A stretch of DNA of 47,867 bases. Origin: Olivibacter sitiensis DSM 17696. GTDB taxonomy: Bacteria > Bacteroidota > Bacteroidia > Sphingobacteriales > Sphingobacteriaceae. Under the pieces are notes generated by a model. The model was not told where the DNA came from. It was given only the letters and a program-made list of their open reading frames with translations, and searched no databases. Every line of letters starts with the position of its first letter. Position 1 is the stretch's first letter. Below are positions 9,225-18,260 of the stretch, piece after piece. A program made the position numbers and the translations under genes. The DNA lies in the NCBI RefSeq assembly GCF_000427965.1, contig NZ_ATZA01000046.1, positions 1-47,867 of the forward strand, given 5' to 3'.

Positions 9225-9740
9225 CTAGTGCACCAAGCTTTTTAGGAACTTAGTTACCTTGGGCTGTATGACGGCCGCACAATAGGGGTTTTCTGGATGG
9301 TTGGCAAAGTAATCATGGTGGTAGTCCTCGGCTTCCCAAAATGTACTGGCAGGCGTTATTTCGGTCACGATGGGATCATCGTACACCTGTTCATCCGTCA
9401 AACGTTTAATGAAAGCCTCTGCCTCTTCTCTTTGTGCCTCATCATGGAAAAATATCGCCGAACGATATTGCGTGCCCACATCGTTGCCTTGCCTATTGAG
9501 CGTAGTGGGATTGTGGGTGCGAAAAAACACCCCTAAAAGTTCTTGGTAGCTTATTGCTTGCGGATCATATTCGATCTGGATCACTTCGGCATGGCCGGTT
9601 AGTCCCGTACATACTTCTTTATAAGTCGGATTTTCCTTTGTTCCTCCCATATAGCCAGGCAATACGCTAGAAACACCCTTTAAATTTTTGAATATCGCTT
9701 CCGTGCACCAAAAGCACCCTCCTCCAAATGTTGCCTTCAT
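9225..9740 (-). CDS. msrA: Peptide-methionine (S)-S-oxide reductase
   Basis: From the ATG at 9740 the protein has 171 residues, typical for MsrA. The catalytic motif GGGCFWC places Cys9 as the nucleophile and Cys12 nearby. The conserved stretches YMGG, GHAEV, FFRTHNPT and DVGTQYRSAIF are all present. It reduces methionine-S-sulfoxide in proteins in the cytoplasm, using thioredoxin. An upstream in-frame ATG would add 19 residues with no family counterpart, and the chosen ATG has a GGAAAA sequence before it. It is monocistronic and convergent with parC. Confidence 0.93.
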   Translation of the reverse strand: MKATFGGGCFWCTEAIFKNLKGVSSVLPGYMGGTKENPTYKEVCTGLTGHAEVIQIEYDPQAISYQELLGVFFRTHNPTTLNRQGNDVGTQYRSAIFFHDEAQREEAEAFIKRLTDEQVYDDPIVTEITPASTFWEAEDYHHDYFANHPENPYCAAVIQPKVTKFLKSLVH

Positions 9741-9866
9741 AAGTTTTTCCTTTTGATTAGCTATTAGCCAATCAAAAATGGGACAAAAAATCGGCATTTC
9801 CCTCAGTTTTATGTAAACATTCTTGAGAAATAAAGAGAAGTCTTCTGAAAATTATTTCCATATTTA

Positions 9867-9899
9867 TTTGTAACTAATCTAAATAAAAACATATACTTG
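9867..9899 (+). promoter_or_regulatory. Promoter of the haem-uptake operon
   Basis: TTTG (9867-9870) and TATACTTG (9892-9899; one mismatch to TAnnTTTG) are separated by 21 bases. The GTG start of the receptor gene is 33 bases downstream. I could not pick out a convincing Fur-type palindrome. Confidence 0.45.
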
Positions 9900-9931
9900 C
9901 ACTGTTATTTATAATCTTTCTAAACAAAGAA

Positions 9932-12007
9932 GTGAAAAGGGTATTGATTTTGGGCATAGCGTTATGGTTTATACAGGTAAGGGCGCAATCGTTAGCTGAA
10001 GCTTTAACTCCGCTAGATACCATAGTTGCCAAAAAAGACACGCTTCGTGAAGTGGTGGTCACAGGGCAATATATGCCACAGTCAGTTCGAAATTCGGTAT
10101 ATCGTGTGAGAAGCATCAGTAGCGAGCAGATTAGCCTTCGCGGCAGTACCAGTATAGAAAATGTCTTGAACACGGAATTGGGAATAAGGTTTTCAAATGA
10201 TTTGACTTTGGGCGAAGCCGATATTGAGCTTATGGGTATGAGTGGCCAAAATGTGAAGATATTGTTGGATGGCTTGCCATTAATAGACAGAGGTGCTACC
10301 AAACAGAGCTTGAGCCAAATAGATATAAATAATATAGCGCGCATTGAAATCGTGGAAGGGCCAATGTCCGTGATATACGGTACGGATGCACTGGCGGGAG
10401 TTATCAATATTATTACCAAAAACCGGAATAATGTAAACAGTAAAATGAATGTTGCGGCTCGTTTTCAAGAGGAAAGTGCAGGGGACGGTTATGGCACAAT
10501 AGATGGTGCTGGAGTCCACAACGGAAATCTAGCCTTGGATTGGTACGGAAAGGCATGGTCGTTTGGGGCGTCTGGAACCCGCAATGACTTCGGAGGGTGG
10601 AAAGGCAATAAAACTGGCAGGGAGTGGGAATGGCTGCCCAAAGAGCAATGGATGGCTAGGGGAAATGTTGGCTATCGGAAGGGGCGATTGGATTCTTGGT
10701 ATCGATTGGACTATTTGAATGAGGATATTTACTCACCGGGTGCCTTGAACACCAATAATTACCGCGCTACAGATAAAGATTATATCACGGATAGGTTTAG
10801 TCATCAGCTGCAGGGAAGCTATTCGTTCACTGCAAATACAAGTTTGAATTTAGCTGCCTCTTATCAGGACTACGCACGCAGGACGCGGACTATGGTGAAC
10901 GATTTTCGGGCGGGTACCAGTTGGCCGTCAACTGAAGACGGCACCCAGGACACCTCCAAGTTTAAATCGGGCATTGTGAGGGCAACATTGCAGCAGCGGT
11001 TTTCTGAGCAGTTTTTTATGCAACCAGGCGTTGAAATAAACCTAAATTCTACAAGTGGCCAGCGTATTCTGGGCAATCCATCAATCAATGATTACGCGTT
11101 CTTTCTCTCTTCGGAATGGAAGCCTATAGCGTGGATAAATTTGAGACCGGGGCTACGTTTTACCAAAAACTCCGTTTATGATGCTCCACCCGTAATACCA
11201 TCGTTAAACACCAAATTCAATATCAATAAGTCTTTCGACCTTCGGATGGCTTATGCACGGGGATTTCGAGCGCCAGCTTTGCGTGAACTATATTTTGATT
11301 TCTTTGATGCCAGCCATTCCATACGCGGGAATGAGAACTTAAAGGCAGAGCATTCCAATAGTTTTAACGCCTACCTGAGCTGGTATGGCATTCAGCAAAA
11401 GGAATGGAATATTTCGTCAACGGTGGGAGGATATTACAACGATTTCCGCGACCAAATAACGACGGGTTACCTATCTGGCGATAACAGCGTAACTACTTAT
11501 ATAAATATTGATAGGTACCGTACCGTCGGCGCTTCTTTTGAAAATGCTGTCGCCATAAAGAACTTCACTGGCACGATCGGTTTCTTATATATCGGACGGT
11601 ATAACCGACTTTCCAGCGATGAAGCGCAGGTGCCAAGTATGAGGTGGACGCCTGAAGTTAATTCCAATATATCTTACCGCTGGCCAAAAGCGCAACTTAG
11701 CCTAAGTGCCTATTATAAGTTCACAGGGAAGTTGGTTTCGTATGAAACGGCGACAGATGCCTCGGGAACGTTAGACATCCATAGAGCGGAGATTGCCGCA
11801 TTCCATATGGCCGACATTAGTGTAAATAAGGTCTTTTGGCGGGGAATAAGCCTTTCAGGAGGTGTGCGTAATCTGTTCAATGTGGTGCGACTCAGTAATA
11901 CCTCTATCGACACCAGTGGAGCGCATAGTACGGGAGGTGCGGTGCCCATGGGGTACGGAAGATCCTATTTTCTAGGCTTGCAATATCAATTAACAATCAA
12001 TAATTAA
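9932..12007 (+). CDS. hmuR: TonB-dependent haem receptor (HmuR-like)
   Basis: This 691-residue outer-membrane receptor starts at a GTG. A signal peptide ends near VRAQ, a TonB box-like segment (LREVVVTGQ) follows, then a plug domain (about 45-160, with IEIVEGPMSVIYGTDALAG) and a 22-strand barrel. The FRAP and N-x-NLKAE motifs typical of haem receptors such as HmuR are present (GFRAPALREL and GNENLKAE). HmuY, HmuT, HmuU, HmuV and HmuS genes follow in order, so haem or haemoprotein uptake is the likely role. Energy would come from TonB-ExbBD encoded elsewhere. Confidence 0.88.
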   Translation: MKRVLILGIALWFIQVRAQSLAEALTPLDTIVAKKDTLREVVVTGQYMPQSVRNSVYRVRSISSEQISLRGSTSIENVLNTELGIRFSNDLTLGEADIELMGMSGQNVKILLDGLPLIDRGATKQSLSQIDINNIARIEIVEGPMSVIYGTDALAGVINIITKNRNNVNSKMNVAARFQEESAGDGYGTIDGAGVHNGNLALDWYGKAWSFGASGTRNDFGGWKGNKTGREWEWLPKEQWMARGNVGYRKGRLDSWYRLDYLNEDIYSPGALNTNNYRATDKDYITDRFSHQLQGSYSFTANTSLNLAASYQDYARRTRTMVNDFRAGTSWPSTEDGTQDTSKFKSGIVRATLQQRFSEQFFMQPGVEINLNSTSGQRILGNPSINDYAFFLSSEWKPIAWINLRPGLRFTKNSVYDAPPVIPSLNTKFNINKSFDLRMAYARGFRAPALRELYFDFFDASHSIRGNENLKAEHSNSFNAYLSWYGIQQKEWNISSTVGGYYNDFRDQITTGYLSGDNSVTTYINIDRYRTVGASFENAVAIKNFTGTIGFLYIGRYNRLSSDEAQVPSMRWTPEVNSNISYRWPKAQLSLSAYYKFTGKLVSYETATDASGTLDIHRAEIAAFHMADISVNKVFWRGISLSGGVRNLFNVVRLSNTSIDTSGAHSTGGAVPMGYGRSYFLGLQYQLTINN

Positions 12008-12029
12008 CAACAATTAAATAATCTTAAAA

Positions 12030-13067
12030 ATGAAAATAAAAACAACAACATATGCTTTTCTTGCCCTGTTTTCGCTTTTCTCTGTAGCTTGTAGCGACAA
12101 GGACGAAGTAGTAGTGCCAGACATTCCGCCTTCCGATGGAACTGTCTTGACATTAAATGGTGGCGCTGGTGGTGCAGGAGCACAAAACTCGGTGTTTGTT
12201 GGCTTTAGTACGGATACACAGGATTCCGTACTGAGATATTCGTGGGATTTGGCTTTTTATTCTGGTAGTGAGTTCCGTGTGCGCTTGAACAATTTTGCGG
12301 GATCGGCCGCTATCGAAACTGAATTTACCAACTTGACGGAGGTCACTTCTGCCAATTTTGATATAAGCACGTTGGCAATAGGACAAGGACAGGGAACTTT
12401 GTCGATGATTGACAATCCAAGCGGCGAAATAAGCGGTACTTTTATCGATGAGATTTCTGCTGCCACTACAGGCAATAAGGTATATGTCATCAGCACAAAA
12501 GGTGGCACCGCGCCTGTTCTGGACGATGTATATAAAGTGCTTATTACGCGAAATAGTTCTGGTGGATATATCCTGCAGTACGCTAAGTTGGACGCAACCA
12601 ATATCGCAAGTATTGAGGTGTCTAAAGACACGGAGTACAATTTTAGTTTTGTGTCTTTCGTGACAGGAGGATTTGTTAGCGGCGAGCCAAAGAAAACAGA
12701 TTGGGATATCGTCTGGTCTTACAGTATGTATTATACTGCTACTTTCCCCTACGCGTTTTCCGACATGGTATTTATCAACAATCTTGGTGGGGCGACCGCT
12801 ACCGAAGTTTTGACCGAAACCGTCTCTTACGCGGATTTTTCAGAGAGCAACATTACTTCATTGACATTTGATAACTCGAGAAACGTTATTGGTTCCAACT
12901 GGAGGGCGACAACGGGAACTATCGGGGTGAAACAAGACCGCTTTTATGTTGTTAAAGATGCTGCTGGAAATGTTTACAAGTTGAAATTTAATAGTTTCCA
13001 TGCAAGCGATGGCGGAGTGCGGGGTTATCCCGAAATCGAATATGCTTTAGTCAAGAGGGGGTCTTAG
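12030..13067 (+). CDS. hmuY: HmuY-family haem-binding lipoprotein
   Basis: This 345-residue protein has a lipoprotein signal ending in FSVACS. It contains two HmuY-like halves: one around residues 60-170 with SWDLAFYSG, and one around 210-340 with DWDIVWSY and a conserved YYVVKDAAGNVYKLKF-like strand (FYVVKD...YKLKF). It should sit on the cell surface, capture haem and pass it to the receptor encoded 22 bases upstream. It is longer than the classical Porphyromonas HmuY of about 216 residues, consistent with the duplicated fold. A strong terminator follows. Confidence 0.88.
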   Translation: MKIKTTTYAFLALFSLFSVACSDKDEVVVPDIPPSDGTVLTLNGGAGGAGAQNSVFVGFSTDTQDSVLRYSWDLAFYSGSEFRVRLNNFAGSAAIETEFTNLTEVTSANFDISTLAIGQGQGTLSMIDNPSGEISGTFIDEISAATTGNKVYVISTKGGTAPVLDDVYKVLITRNSSGGYILQYAKLDATNIASIEVSKDTEYNFSFVSFVTGGFVSGEPKKTDWDIVWSYSMYYTATFPYAFSDMVFINNLGGATATEVLTETVSYADFSESNITSLTFDNSRNVIGSNWRATTGTIGVKQDRFYVVKDAAGNVYKLKFNSFHASDGGVRGYPEIEYALVKRGS

Positions 13068-13080
13068 ATTCCAATTTTTC

Positions 13081-13119
13081 AGGAAACTACCCCATGCTAA
13101 CCGGGGTAGCTTTCCTTTT
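13081..13119 (+). terminator. Strong intrinsic terminator after hmuY
   Basis: AGGAAACTACCCC (13081-13093) pairs with GGGGTAGCTTTCCT (13103-13116), with a single bulged C, and TTTA follows. It separates the two surface components from the ABC transporter genes and could lower their expression by partial read-through. Confidence 0.75.
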
Positions 13120-13156
13120 AATAAATAGAACAAGTATATTGCTGATAACGGAGACG

Positions 13157-14029
13157 ATGAAAAAAAGTGGTGTATATCTTATTTTAACGGCAACCTTTTT
13201 ATGGTTTGTTGTCGGGTGCAGGGGAATTGGGAATGGCGGGGAATCGAAATTGATAAACGATTCCACCAAAATAGTTTCGCTCAATGGCACCCTAAGCGAG
13301 ATAGTGGCTGCACTGGGCTTGGAAAATCACATTGTGGGCACGGATGTAGCGAGCACCTATCCAGCGAGCTTGTATGGCAAACCAAAGGTGGGACACGGCA
13401 AGAAAATTGCGGCAGAGGGTGTACTGGCCTTGCACCCCGATCTGGTGCTGGGCGTACGGGAAGATGTAACACCGGAACTGGAAGAACAGTTGCGATCGGC
13501 AGGAGCCAGATTGCTTATTTTTGAGCATGTTTTTAGCGTAGACGGCACTAAGTCATTGATAAAAGGTGTGGCAGATAGTTTGGGACTTGTACAAAAAGGC
13601 GATTCCATTATACAGGTATTGGAGGCTGACCTGAAAAAGGTGGAGGCCATCCCGGGCAAGGAACCCAAGCCCAAGGTACTTTTTATCTATGCCCGTGGTA
13701 CGGGAACGATGATGGTGGGCGGAGAAGGAACGCAGATGGAGGAAATGATCCGTTTGGCAGGCGGAGAGAATGCAGTGAGCGGTTTTTCAGATTTCAAGCC
13801 GCTCACTTCCGAAGCCTTGGTAGCGGCCGATCCAGATGTACTGCTGCTCTTTTCCAGTGGTTTGGAAAGCTTGGGAGGTGCAAATGGACTGGAAGCGGTG
13901 CAGGGCGTAATGCAAACCAATGCGGGCAGGAACAAAAATATTGTAGACATGGACGGACAGTTGCTCACGGGCTTCGGGCCCAGGCTAGGCTTGGCCTTGC
14001 TGGAACTGAAACAAAAAATTAACCATTGA
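13157..14029 (+). CDS. hmuT: Haem ABC transporter substrate-binding lipoprotein
   Basis: From the ATG at 13157, preceded by GGAG, the protein has 290 residues. Its lipoprotein signal ends in WFVVGC. The periplasmic-binding fold of the BtuF/HmuT class starts with KIVSLNGTLSEIVAALGL and continues with GTDVASTYP, a HmuT-like segment. It binds haem in the periplasm for the permease encoded 14 bases downstream. The longer in-frame ORF start at 13094 lies in the terminator and has no signal peptide. Confidence 0.88.
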   Translation: MKKSGVYLILTATFLWFVVGCRGIGNGGESKLINDSTKIVSLNGTLSEIVAALGLENHIVGTDVASTYPASLYGKPKVGHGKKIAAEGVLALHPDLVLGVREDVTPELEEQLRSAGARLLIFEHVFSVDGTKSLIKGVADSLGLVQKGDSIIQVLEADLKKVEAIPGKEPKPKVLFIYARGTGTMMVGGEGTQMEEMIRLAGGENAVSGFSDFKPLTSEALVAADPDVLLLFSSGLESLGGANGLEAVQGVMQTNAGRNKNIVDMDGQLLTGFGPRLGLALLELKQKINH

Positions 14030-14043
14030 GATAAAGAACGCGG

Positions 14044-15093
14044 ATGGATTCGAATAAGCTCATCGTAAAGGTATTGTTGGCCTTGTTGCTACTGGTTCTG
14101 CTGGCGGTGAGCTTGGCTGCATGCGTAGGTGCCCTGCACATTCGTTTCGATGAGCTTGTTTCCATATTGGCCTACCAATTGCACCTTTCGGATCATATGG
14201 GCTTCAGTGCACAGCAGCAATCTGTCTTGGTGGGTATACGGCTCCCCCGGGTGGTTTTGGGTCTGTTGGTAGGGGCTACGCTCTCCATGTCGGGCGCCGC
14301 CATGCAGGGCTTGTTCCGCAATCCTCTGGCTGAGCCCGGGTTGATAGGCATTTCCTCGGGCGCTTCCCTTTTTGCTGTTCTTACCATCGTACTGCAGGCC
14401 GACTACTTTCCTTGGTTGGGACAATTGTTCGGTTATTATGCTTTGGCCATTGCCGCTTTTATTGGAGCCTGTTTGACTACTTTTCTTGTATACGGTATAG
14501 CGGTGAAAAAGGGCAGGACTGACGTGCTTACTCTCTTATTGGTTGGCTTAGCCATCAACGCCTTGGCAGGCTCATTTACGGGATTGCTCACCTATGTGGC
14601 ATCGGATGCGCAGCTGCGCGATATTACGTTTTGGAGCTTGGGGAGTTTAGGAGGGGCCAGTTGGAAAACCGTATTGGCCATATCGCCATTCGTATTTATT
14701 TCGCTGGTGGGCATTCCTTTTCTGGCCAAGCCGTTAAATGCCTTTTCGCTGGGCGAGGAACAGGCCAGCCACTTAGGCGTATCCGTACAGCGTACCAAAA
14801 GGTGGACCGTATTGTTGGCTACCTTGGGAGTGGGTGCCTGCGTGGCCGTATCGGGAACCATTGGTTTTGTGGCGCTCGTGGTGCCCCATATTTTGCGTAT
14901 GGCCTTTACGGCCGATTATAGGCTGGTCATCCCTGCCTCGGGCCTGTTGGGAGCGGCGGTGCTGGTATTGGCCGATCTGTTGGCCAGGACCATCGTGGCT
15001 CCATCCGAGTTGCCCATTGGGATTATCACGGCCTTGGTAGGAACGCCTATATTTATGTTGATTATTATCCGAGAAAGGAGGCAGCGCATATGA
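14044..15093 (+). CDS. hmuU: Haem ABC transporter permease (FecCD family)
   Basis: This 349-residue protein has about nine or ten membrane helices, typical of FecCD/BtuC permeases. It shows the signatures RLPRVVLGLLVGATLSMSG, NPLAEPGLIGISSGAS and GFVALVVPHILR. It forms the transmembrane channel for haem in the inner membrane. Its last four bases overlap the ATP-binding gene (ATGA overlap), implying coupled translation and fixed stoichiometry. Confidence 0.92.
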   Translation: MDSNKLIVKVLLALLLLVLLAVSLAACVGALHIRFDELVSILAYQLHLSDHMGFSAQQQSVLVGIRLPRVVLGLLVGATLSMSGAAMQGLFRNPLAEPGLIGISSGASLFAVLTIVLQADYFPWLGQLFGYYALAIAAFIGACLTTFLVYGIAVKKGRTDVLTLLLVGLAINALAGSFTGLLTYVASDAQLRDITFWSLGSLGGASWKTVLAISPFVFISLVGIPFLAKPLNAFSLGEEQASHLGVSVQRTKRWTVLLATLGVGACVAVSGTIGFVALVVPHILRMAFTADYRLVIPASGLLGAAVLVLADLLARTIVAPSELPIGIITALVGTPIFMLIIIRERRQRI

Positions 15094-15863
15094 TTCGTGT
15101 AGATGGTGTCGGCTACCGTGTTGGTAAGAAAGAGTTGCTGCATCAAGTGAGCTTTGAGGCCCTTTCTGGCCAATTGGTGTCTATTATAGGCGCCAATGGT
15201 GCCGGCAAAAGTAGCTTGCTGAAGCTGTTGTGCGGGGACCAAAAAGCCTCATCTGGAGAGATTTGGATCAAGGAACGTCGCATCGACGACTATCACCTGG
15301 GGGAGATGGCCAGGTTCAGGGCCGTTCTTAGCCAGCACAATACGCTATCCCTCTCTTTTACGGTGAAAGAATTGGTACTGATGGGAAGATACCCCCATTT
15401 TGGCAGTCAGCCCACACCTAGCGATATAGAGATCGTAGACAGTGCCCTCGGAGAGGTAGGCATGTTGCTCTGTCGCAACAGGGCATACCATACCTTGTCG
15501 GGTGGTGAGCAGCAACGGGTGCAGGTGGCGCGCGTGCTGGCACAGGTGTACGATCAGCCAGAAGGCATTCTGTTGTTGGATGAGCCGACCAATGGACTGG
15601 ATATGCTCTATCAGCAGCAGGTACTGCAATTGGCAAGGAATTTGGCAGACAGGGGGTATTGCGTGGTGAGCATATTGCATGACATCAATTATGCGGCTCG
15701 TTTTTCGGACAAGATATTGATGCTCAAGGATGGGCACGAAATGGCTTTCGGGCGTCCCGCAGAAGTTGTAAATTGCGATACCATTCATCAGGTATTCGGC
15801 ATCAAGGTGAGGTTGGTTCCTTATGAGCATTGTGGTTGCCCTTTGGTGGTGCCTGAGATATAA
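15090..15863 (+). CDS. hmuV: Haem ABC transporter ATP-binding protein
   Basis: This 257-residue ATPase has Walker A GANGAGKSS (34-42), a Q-loop around LSQHNTL, the signature LSGGEQQRV, Walker B LLLDEPTNGLD and a switch His in LHDIN. It energises haem import through HmuU in the inner membrane. The start overlaps hmuU by four bases. The family also includes ferric-siderophore ATPases, but the neighbouring hmuS and hmuY support haem as substrate. Confidence 0.92.
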   Translation: MIRVDGVGYRVGKKELLHQVSFEALSGQLVSIIGANGAGKSSLLKLLCGDQKASSGEIWIKERRIDDYHLGEMARFRAVLSQHNTLSLSFTVKELVLMGRYPHFGSQPTPSDIEIVDSALGEVGMLLCRNRAYHTLSGGEQQRVQVARVLAQVYDQPEGILLLDEPTNGLDMLYQQQVLQLARNLADRGYCVVSILHDINYAARFSDKILMLKDGHEMAFGRPAEVVNCDTIHQVFGIKVRLVPYEHCGCPLVVPEI

Positions 15864-15895
15864 TGGTTTGAATAGTTAATAAAGAATTTGGGATT

Positions 15896-16912
15896 ATGGA
15901 AAATAACGTAATGACATCGCTCAAAGAGCGATATGAACACTTTAAGGCGGAGAACCCGAAGGTGCGTATACGGGATGCTGCCAAGCAGCTGGGCGTAAGC
16001 GAAGCCGAATTGGTCGCATTGACCGCCATTAGGCTGCAAGACGATATTGAGGCTATTTTGAAGGATATACCGCAGTTGGGTTACGTAATGGCGCTGACCA
16101 GAAATGATTATGCCGTACACGAGCGCAAGGGAGAATACCGCAAGGTGGCCATCAATGGCGGCATTGGCCTGGTGGTTAACCCGGATATCGACCTGAGATT
16201 GTTCCTTGGTGTCTGGAAATACGTTTTTGCCGTCAGTGAAAACGAAAGACAGAGTATCCAGTTTTTCGGCAAGGAAGGTGACGCTATCCATAAGGTGTAC
16301 TTGCAGGAAGAAAGCAATACAGCGGCATATGATGAACTGGTGGCCCGTTATAAGTCGCCCGTACAGGGATTGGCACCGATAGAAGAACATTATCCTGAAA
16401 GGGAAGAAGAACTGCCGGATTCAGAAATCGATGTCAAATCGTTTCAGGATGCATGGGTTGCCTTGCAGGATACGCACGATTTTCATGCCATGCTCAAGGC
16501 GCACCATGTCAAGCGCACGCAGGCTATGCGGCTGGCGCCAAAGGGCTACGTCACGGAGATCAGCGTGGCCCAGGTGAAGCAAATCATGGAGCTTGCGGCC
16601 GCAAAAGAAGTGGAAATCATGGTATTTATCGGCAATAGGGGCTGCATACAGATCCATACGGGTCAGGTGAACCGTTTGCTCCAAACGGGACCTTGGTTCA
16701 ATGTGCTGGATCCGACGTTCAATATGCACTTGCGGGAAGACGCCATAGCACATGCGTGGATGGTAAGAAAGCCTACCAAAGATGGTGTGGTCACCAGCAT
16801 AGAATGCTACGATGCGCTGGGCGATACCATTGTGCAGTTCTTTGGCAAGCGGAAGCCTGGCATTCCGGAGCTTGCTGCATGGCGTGAAATTGTAGAAGAA
16901 GTTTTGGCTTAA
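15896..16912 (+). CDS. hmuS: Hemin-degrading/haem-trafficking factor (HmuS/HemS family)
   Basis: This 338-residue cytoplasmic protein begins with the typical segment LKERYEHFKAENPKVRIRD followed by AAKQLGVSEAEL. It has the two-fold repeat of the HemS/ChuS family, with GNRGCIQIHTG in the second half. Members bind imported haem and pass it on or break it down to release iron. A second ATG at 15911 is an equally good start. It is the last gene of the haem operon and is followed by a strong terminator. Confidence 0.9.
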   Translation: MENNVMTSLKERYEHFKAENPKVRIRDAAKQLGVSEAELVALTAIRLQDDIEAILKDIPQLGYVMALTRNDYAVHERKGEYRKVAINGGIGLVVNPDIDLRLFLGVWKYVFAVSENERQSIQFFGKEGDAIHKVYLQEESNTAAYDELVARYKSPVQGLAPIEEHYPEREEELPDSEIDVKSFQDAWVALQDTHDFHAMLKAHHVKRTQAMRLAPKGYVTEISVAQVKQIMELAAAKEVEIMVFIGNRGCIQIHTGQVNRLLQTGPWFNVLDPTFNMHLREDAIAHAWMVRKPTKDGVVTSIECYDALGDTIVQFFGKRKPGIPELAAWREIVEEVLA

Positions 16913-16962
16913 TGCCATAAAAGAAACCTATATAGTTTGTTTATATAGTTTTTAGTTGTTTA

Positions 16963-17011
16963 GTTTAGTTAGAGAAGCGGGCCGATGCGATATCGCCCCG
17001 CTTTTTTTGTT
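16963..17011 (+). repeat. 49-bp direct repeat, copy A (contains the hmuS terminator)
   Basis: Bases 16963-17000 are identical to 19099-19136 over 38 bases. After one mismatch, ten further bases agree. The repeat starts GTTTAGTTAGAGAAGC. The two copies flank the accessory operon at 17.2-18.8 kb. Confidence 0.9.
16976..17008 (+). terminator. Intrinsic terminator of the haem operon
   Basis: AGCGGG (16976-16981) pairs with CCCGCT (16997-17002), with an inner CGAT/ATCG stem, and seven T residues follow. It is a classical rho-independent terminator on the plus strand. Confidence 0.85.
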
Positions 17012-17231
17012 TTATGCTGCTGTACCTATATAATTTTTTGTGATGGTCACCGAATTAACCTCGTGGTTCTTTTAGATAAGGCACATATGAAGTGAACTAA
17101 TATTTGAAGACTGTTTAGATTGGCTTTTGTAAATTCTGGGGATGCGGCTTCTCAATTTGTCGGTAAAGGAATGATTTCCCAAGTAAAGCTATAAACGTTT
17201 TTTTCCTCTACGAGGTGTATCGCAGAAATAT
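17012..17231. other. Intergenic DNA without a visible gene
   Basis: A/T-rich spacer between the haem-operon terminator and the end of the minus-strand accessory operon. I see no ORF, strong hairpin or promoter in it. Confidence 0.5.
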
Positions 17232-17873
17232 TTATAATTTTTCCCGCCAGTTTTTATAATTGTTAATATCTCTTTTTTTAGGTCCAAGTCCAGTAAAGAT
17301 TTTATTTTTACTAATACTTTCAGAATCGTTATTTGCTAAGGGATTAATTCGTATGTCAAATTCAACATTGCCCCATTTGTCATCAATCAATTTTTTGTAA
17401 TGAACCGTGGCAATTTTATCTGTTTCAGTGCGCCCCTCTGCATTTTCTTCTCTTACACTTATAAGAGAGTAATAACCTAGTGATGGCAAATTACTACCCG
17501 CAAAAGAGATTGATGTCCCTTGTCCGATTTTCCTTTCACATTCTTGATATGCTTTGTCAAGTGAATATGCCCATTGTTTCTTTTTAAAATCGGCCAGTAT
17601 TATTTTTTTGTTTAGCTTATTGTATTCTTCAAGTTTGTCTTTTACACGGCTGATTTCAAAGGGATTTTTACATTCGTTGTATTCTTGGTTCATTTTATTA
17701 TTACAATCTCTGTAATCGGAAATTTCTTTATCATATTCCGTTGTCTTAATTTGGTCAAAAGATAAACTAAAGGAATAGCGCTTGTTGAGTTGATTGAGTG
17801 GGCTATTTCTGATGAAATTGAGGCTGATTTCCTTGGTGATGGTCTTTTTATCTTCTTCTTCTTTGTTTGTCAT
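17232..17873 (-). CDS. Hypothetical protein, last gene of accessory operon
   Basis: This 213-residue protein has no signal peptide or membrane helix and is not one that I recognise. The first half is highly charged and Lys/Glu/Asn-rich, with a probable coiled segment (about 55-110) holding four Cys. The second half looks more globular (SISFAGSNLPSLGYYSLISV, then KIATVHY). The ATG overlaps the TGA of the small interrupted gene upstream (ATGA), so they are meant to be co-translated. Low G+C relative to neighbouring operons suggests transfer. The role is unknown. Confidence 0.65.
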   Translation of the reverse strand: MTNKEEEDKKTITKEISLNFIRNSPLNQLNKRYSFSLSFDQIKTTEYDKEISDYRDCNNKMNQEYNECKNPFEISRVKDKLEEYNKLNKKIILADFKKKQWAYSLDKAYQECERKIGQGTSISFAGSNLPSLGYYSLISVREENAEGRTETDKIATVHYKKLIDDKWGNVEFDIRINPLANNDSESISKNKIFTGLGPKKRDINNYKNWREKL

Positions 17874-18043
17874 GGCCTAGCAGCCTTTTTAATTTCTGGA
17901 TTTTTCTTCCACTCGATCATCCTTTTACTGTTCCTTGCCTTTATTTCCTTCATCAACTCCCTAAAATCGGCAAGTTCCTTTTTGGTCCAAGGTACGGACT
18001 TGGCCTAAAAATCAATATTCTTCGGCTCTTTTATCAATCCCAT
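17870..18043 (-). pseudogene. Small charged protein with in-frame amber codon
   Basis: From ATG 18043 the frame reads 12 codons (ending NIDF), then TAG (18005-18007), then 44 codons to a TGA that overlaps the next gene's ATG. The conceptual protein aligns without gaps to the 53-residue gene upstream: Asp11-Phe12, Pro18, Ser/Thr20, Lys22, Glu23, Phe27, Glu29 and Lys32 are shared, and the amber codon falls at position 13. A downstream ATG preceded by AGGGAG could give a 27-residue product. It is either a nonsense mutation, a sequencing error or a recoded stop. Confidence 0.65.
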
Positions 18044-18098
18044 AAGGCTTAACTTTTAAAATATCGCGCTATCCCAAAAATTAATTTAGGGATTACTT

Positions 18099-18260
18099 TT
18101 ACCTATTTATGGGAGCCTTTTGCTTCTTCTTTGTCTTGGCTATCGCTTGTTTAGCCTTGCGTGCTTTCAAAAACTCGCTAAATTCTTTTTCTTCCTTTTC
18201 GCTCAAAGGCTTGTTTACAAAAACAAAGTCCTTTTCGTCCATTTTCTTGAAGTCTATCAT
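18099..18260 (-). CDS. 53-residue highly charged protein (antitoxin-like partner)
   Basis: This small gene starts with an ATGA overlap on the stop of the GNAT-like gene. It encodes a Lys/Glu-rich helical protein with KPLSEKEEKEFSEFLKARK in the middle and a basic tail ending in INR. There is no signal peptide. Size, charge and coupling recall antitoxins or immunity proteins, and a paralogue lies directly downstream. Function is inferred from arrangement only. Confidence 0.7.
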   Translation of the reverse strand: MIDFKKMDEKDFVFVNKPLSEKEEKEFSEFLKARKAKQAIAKTKKKQKAPINR

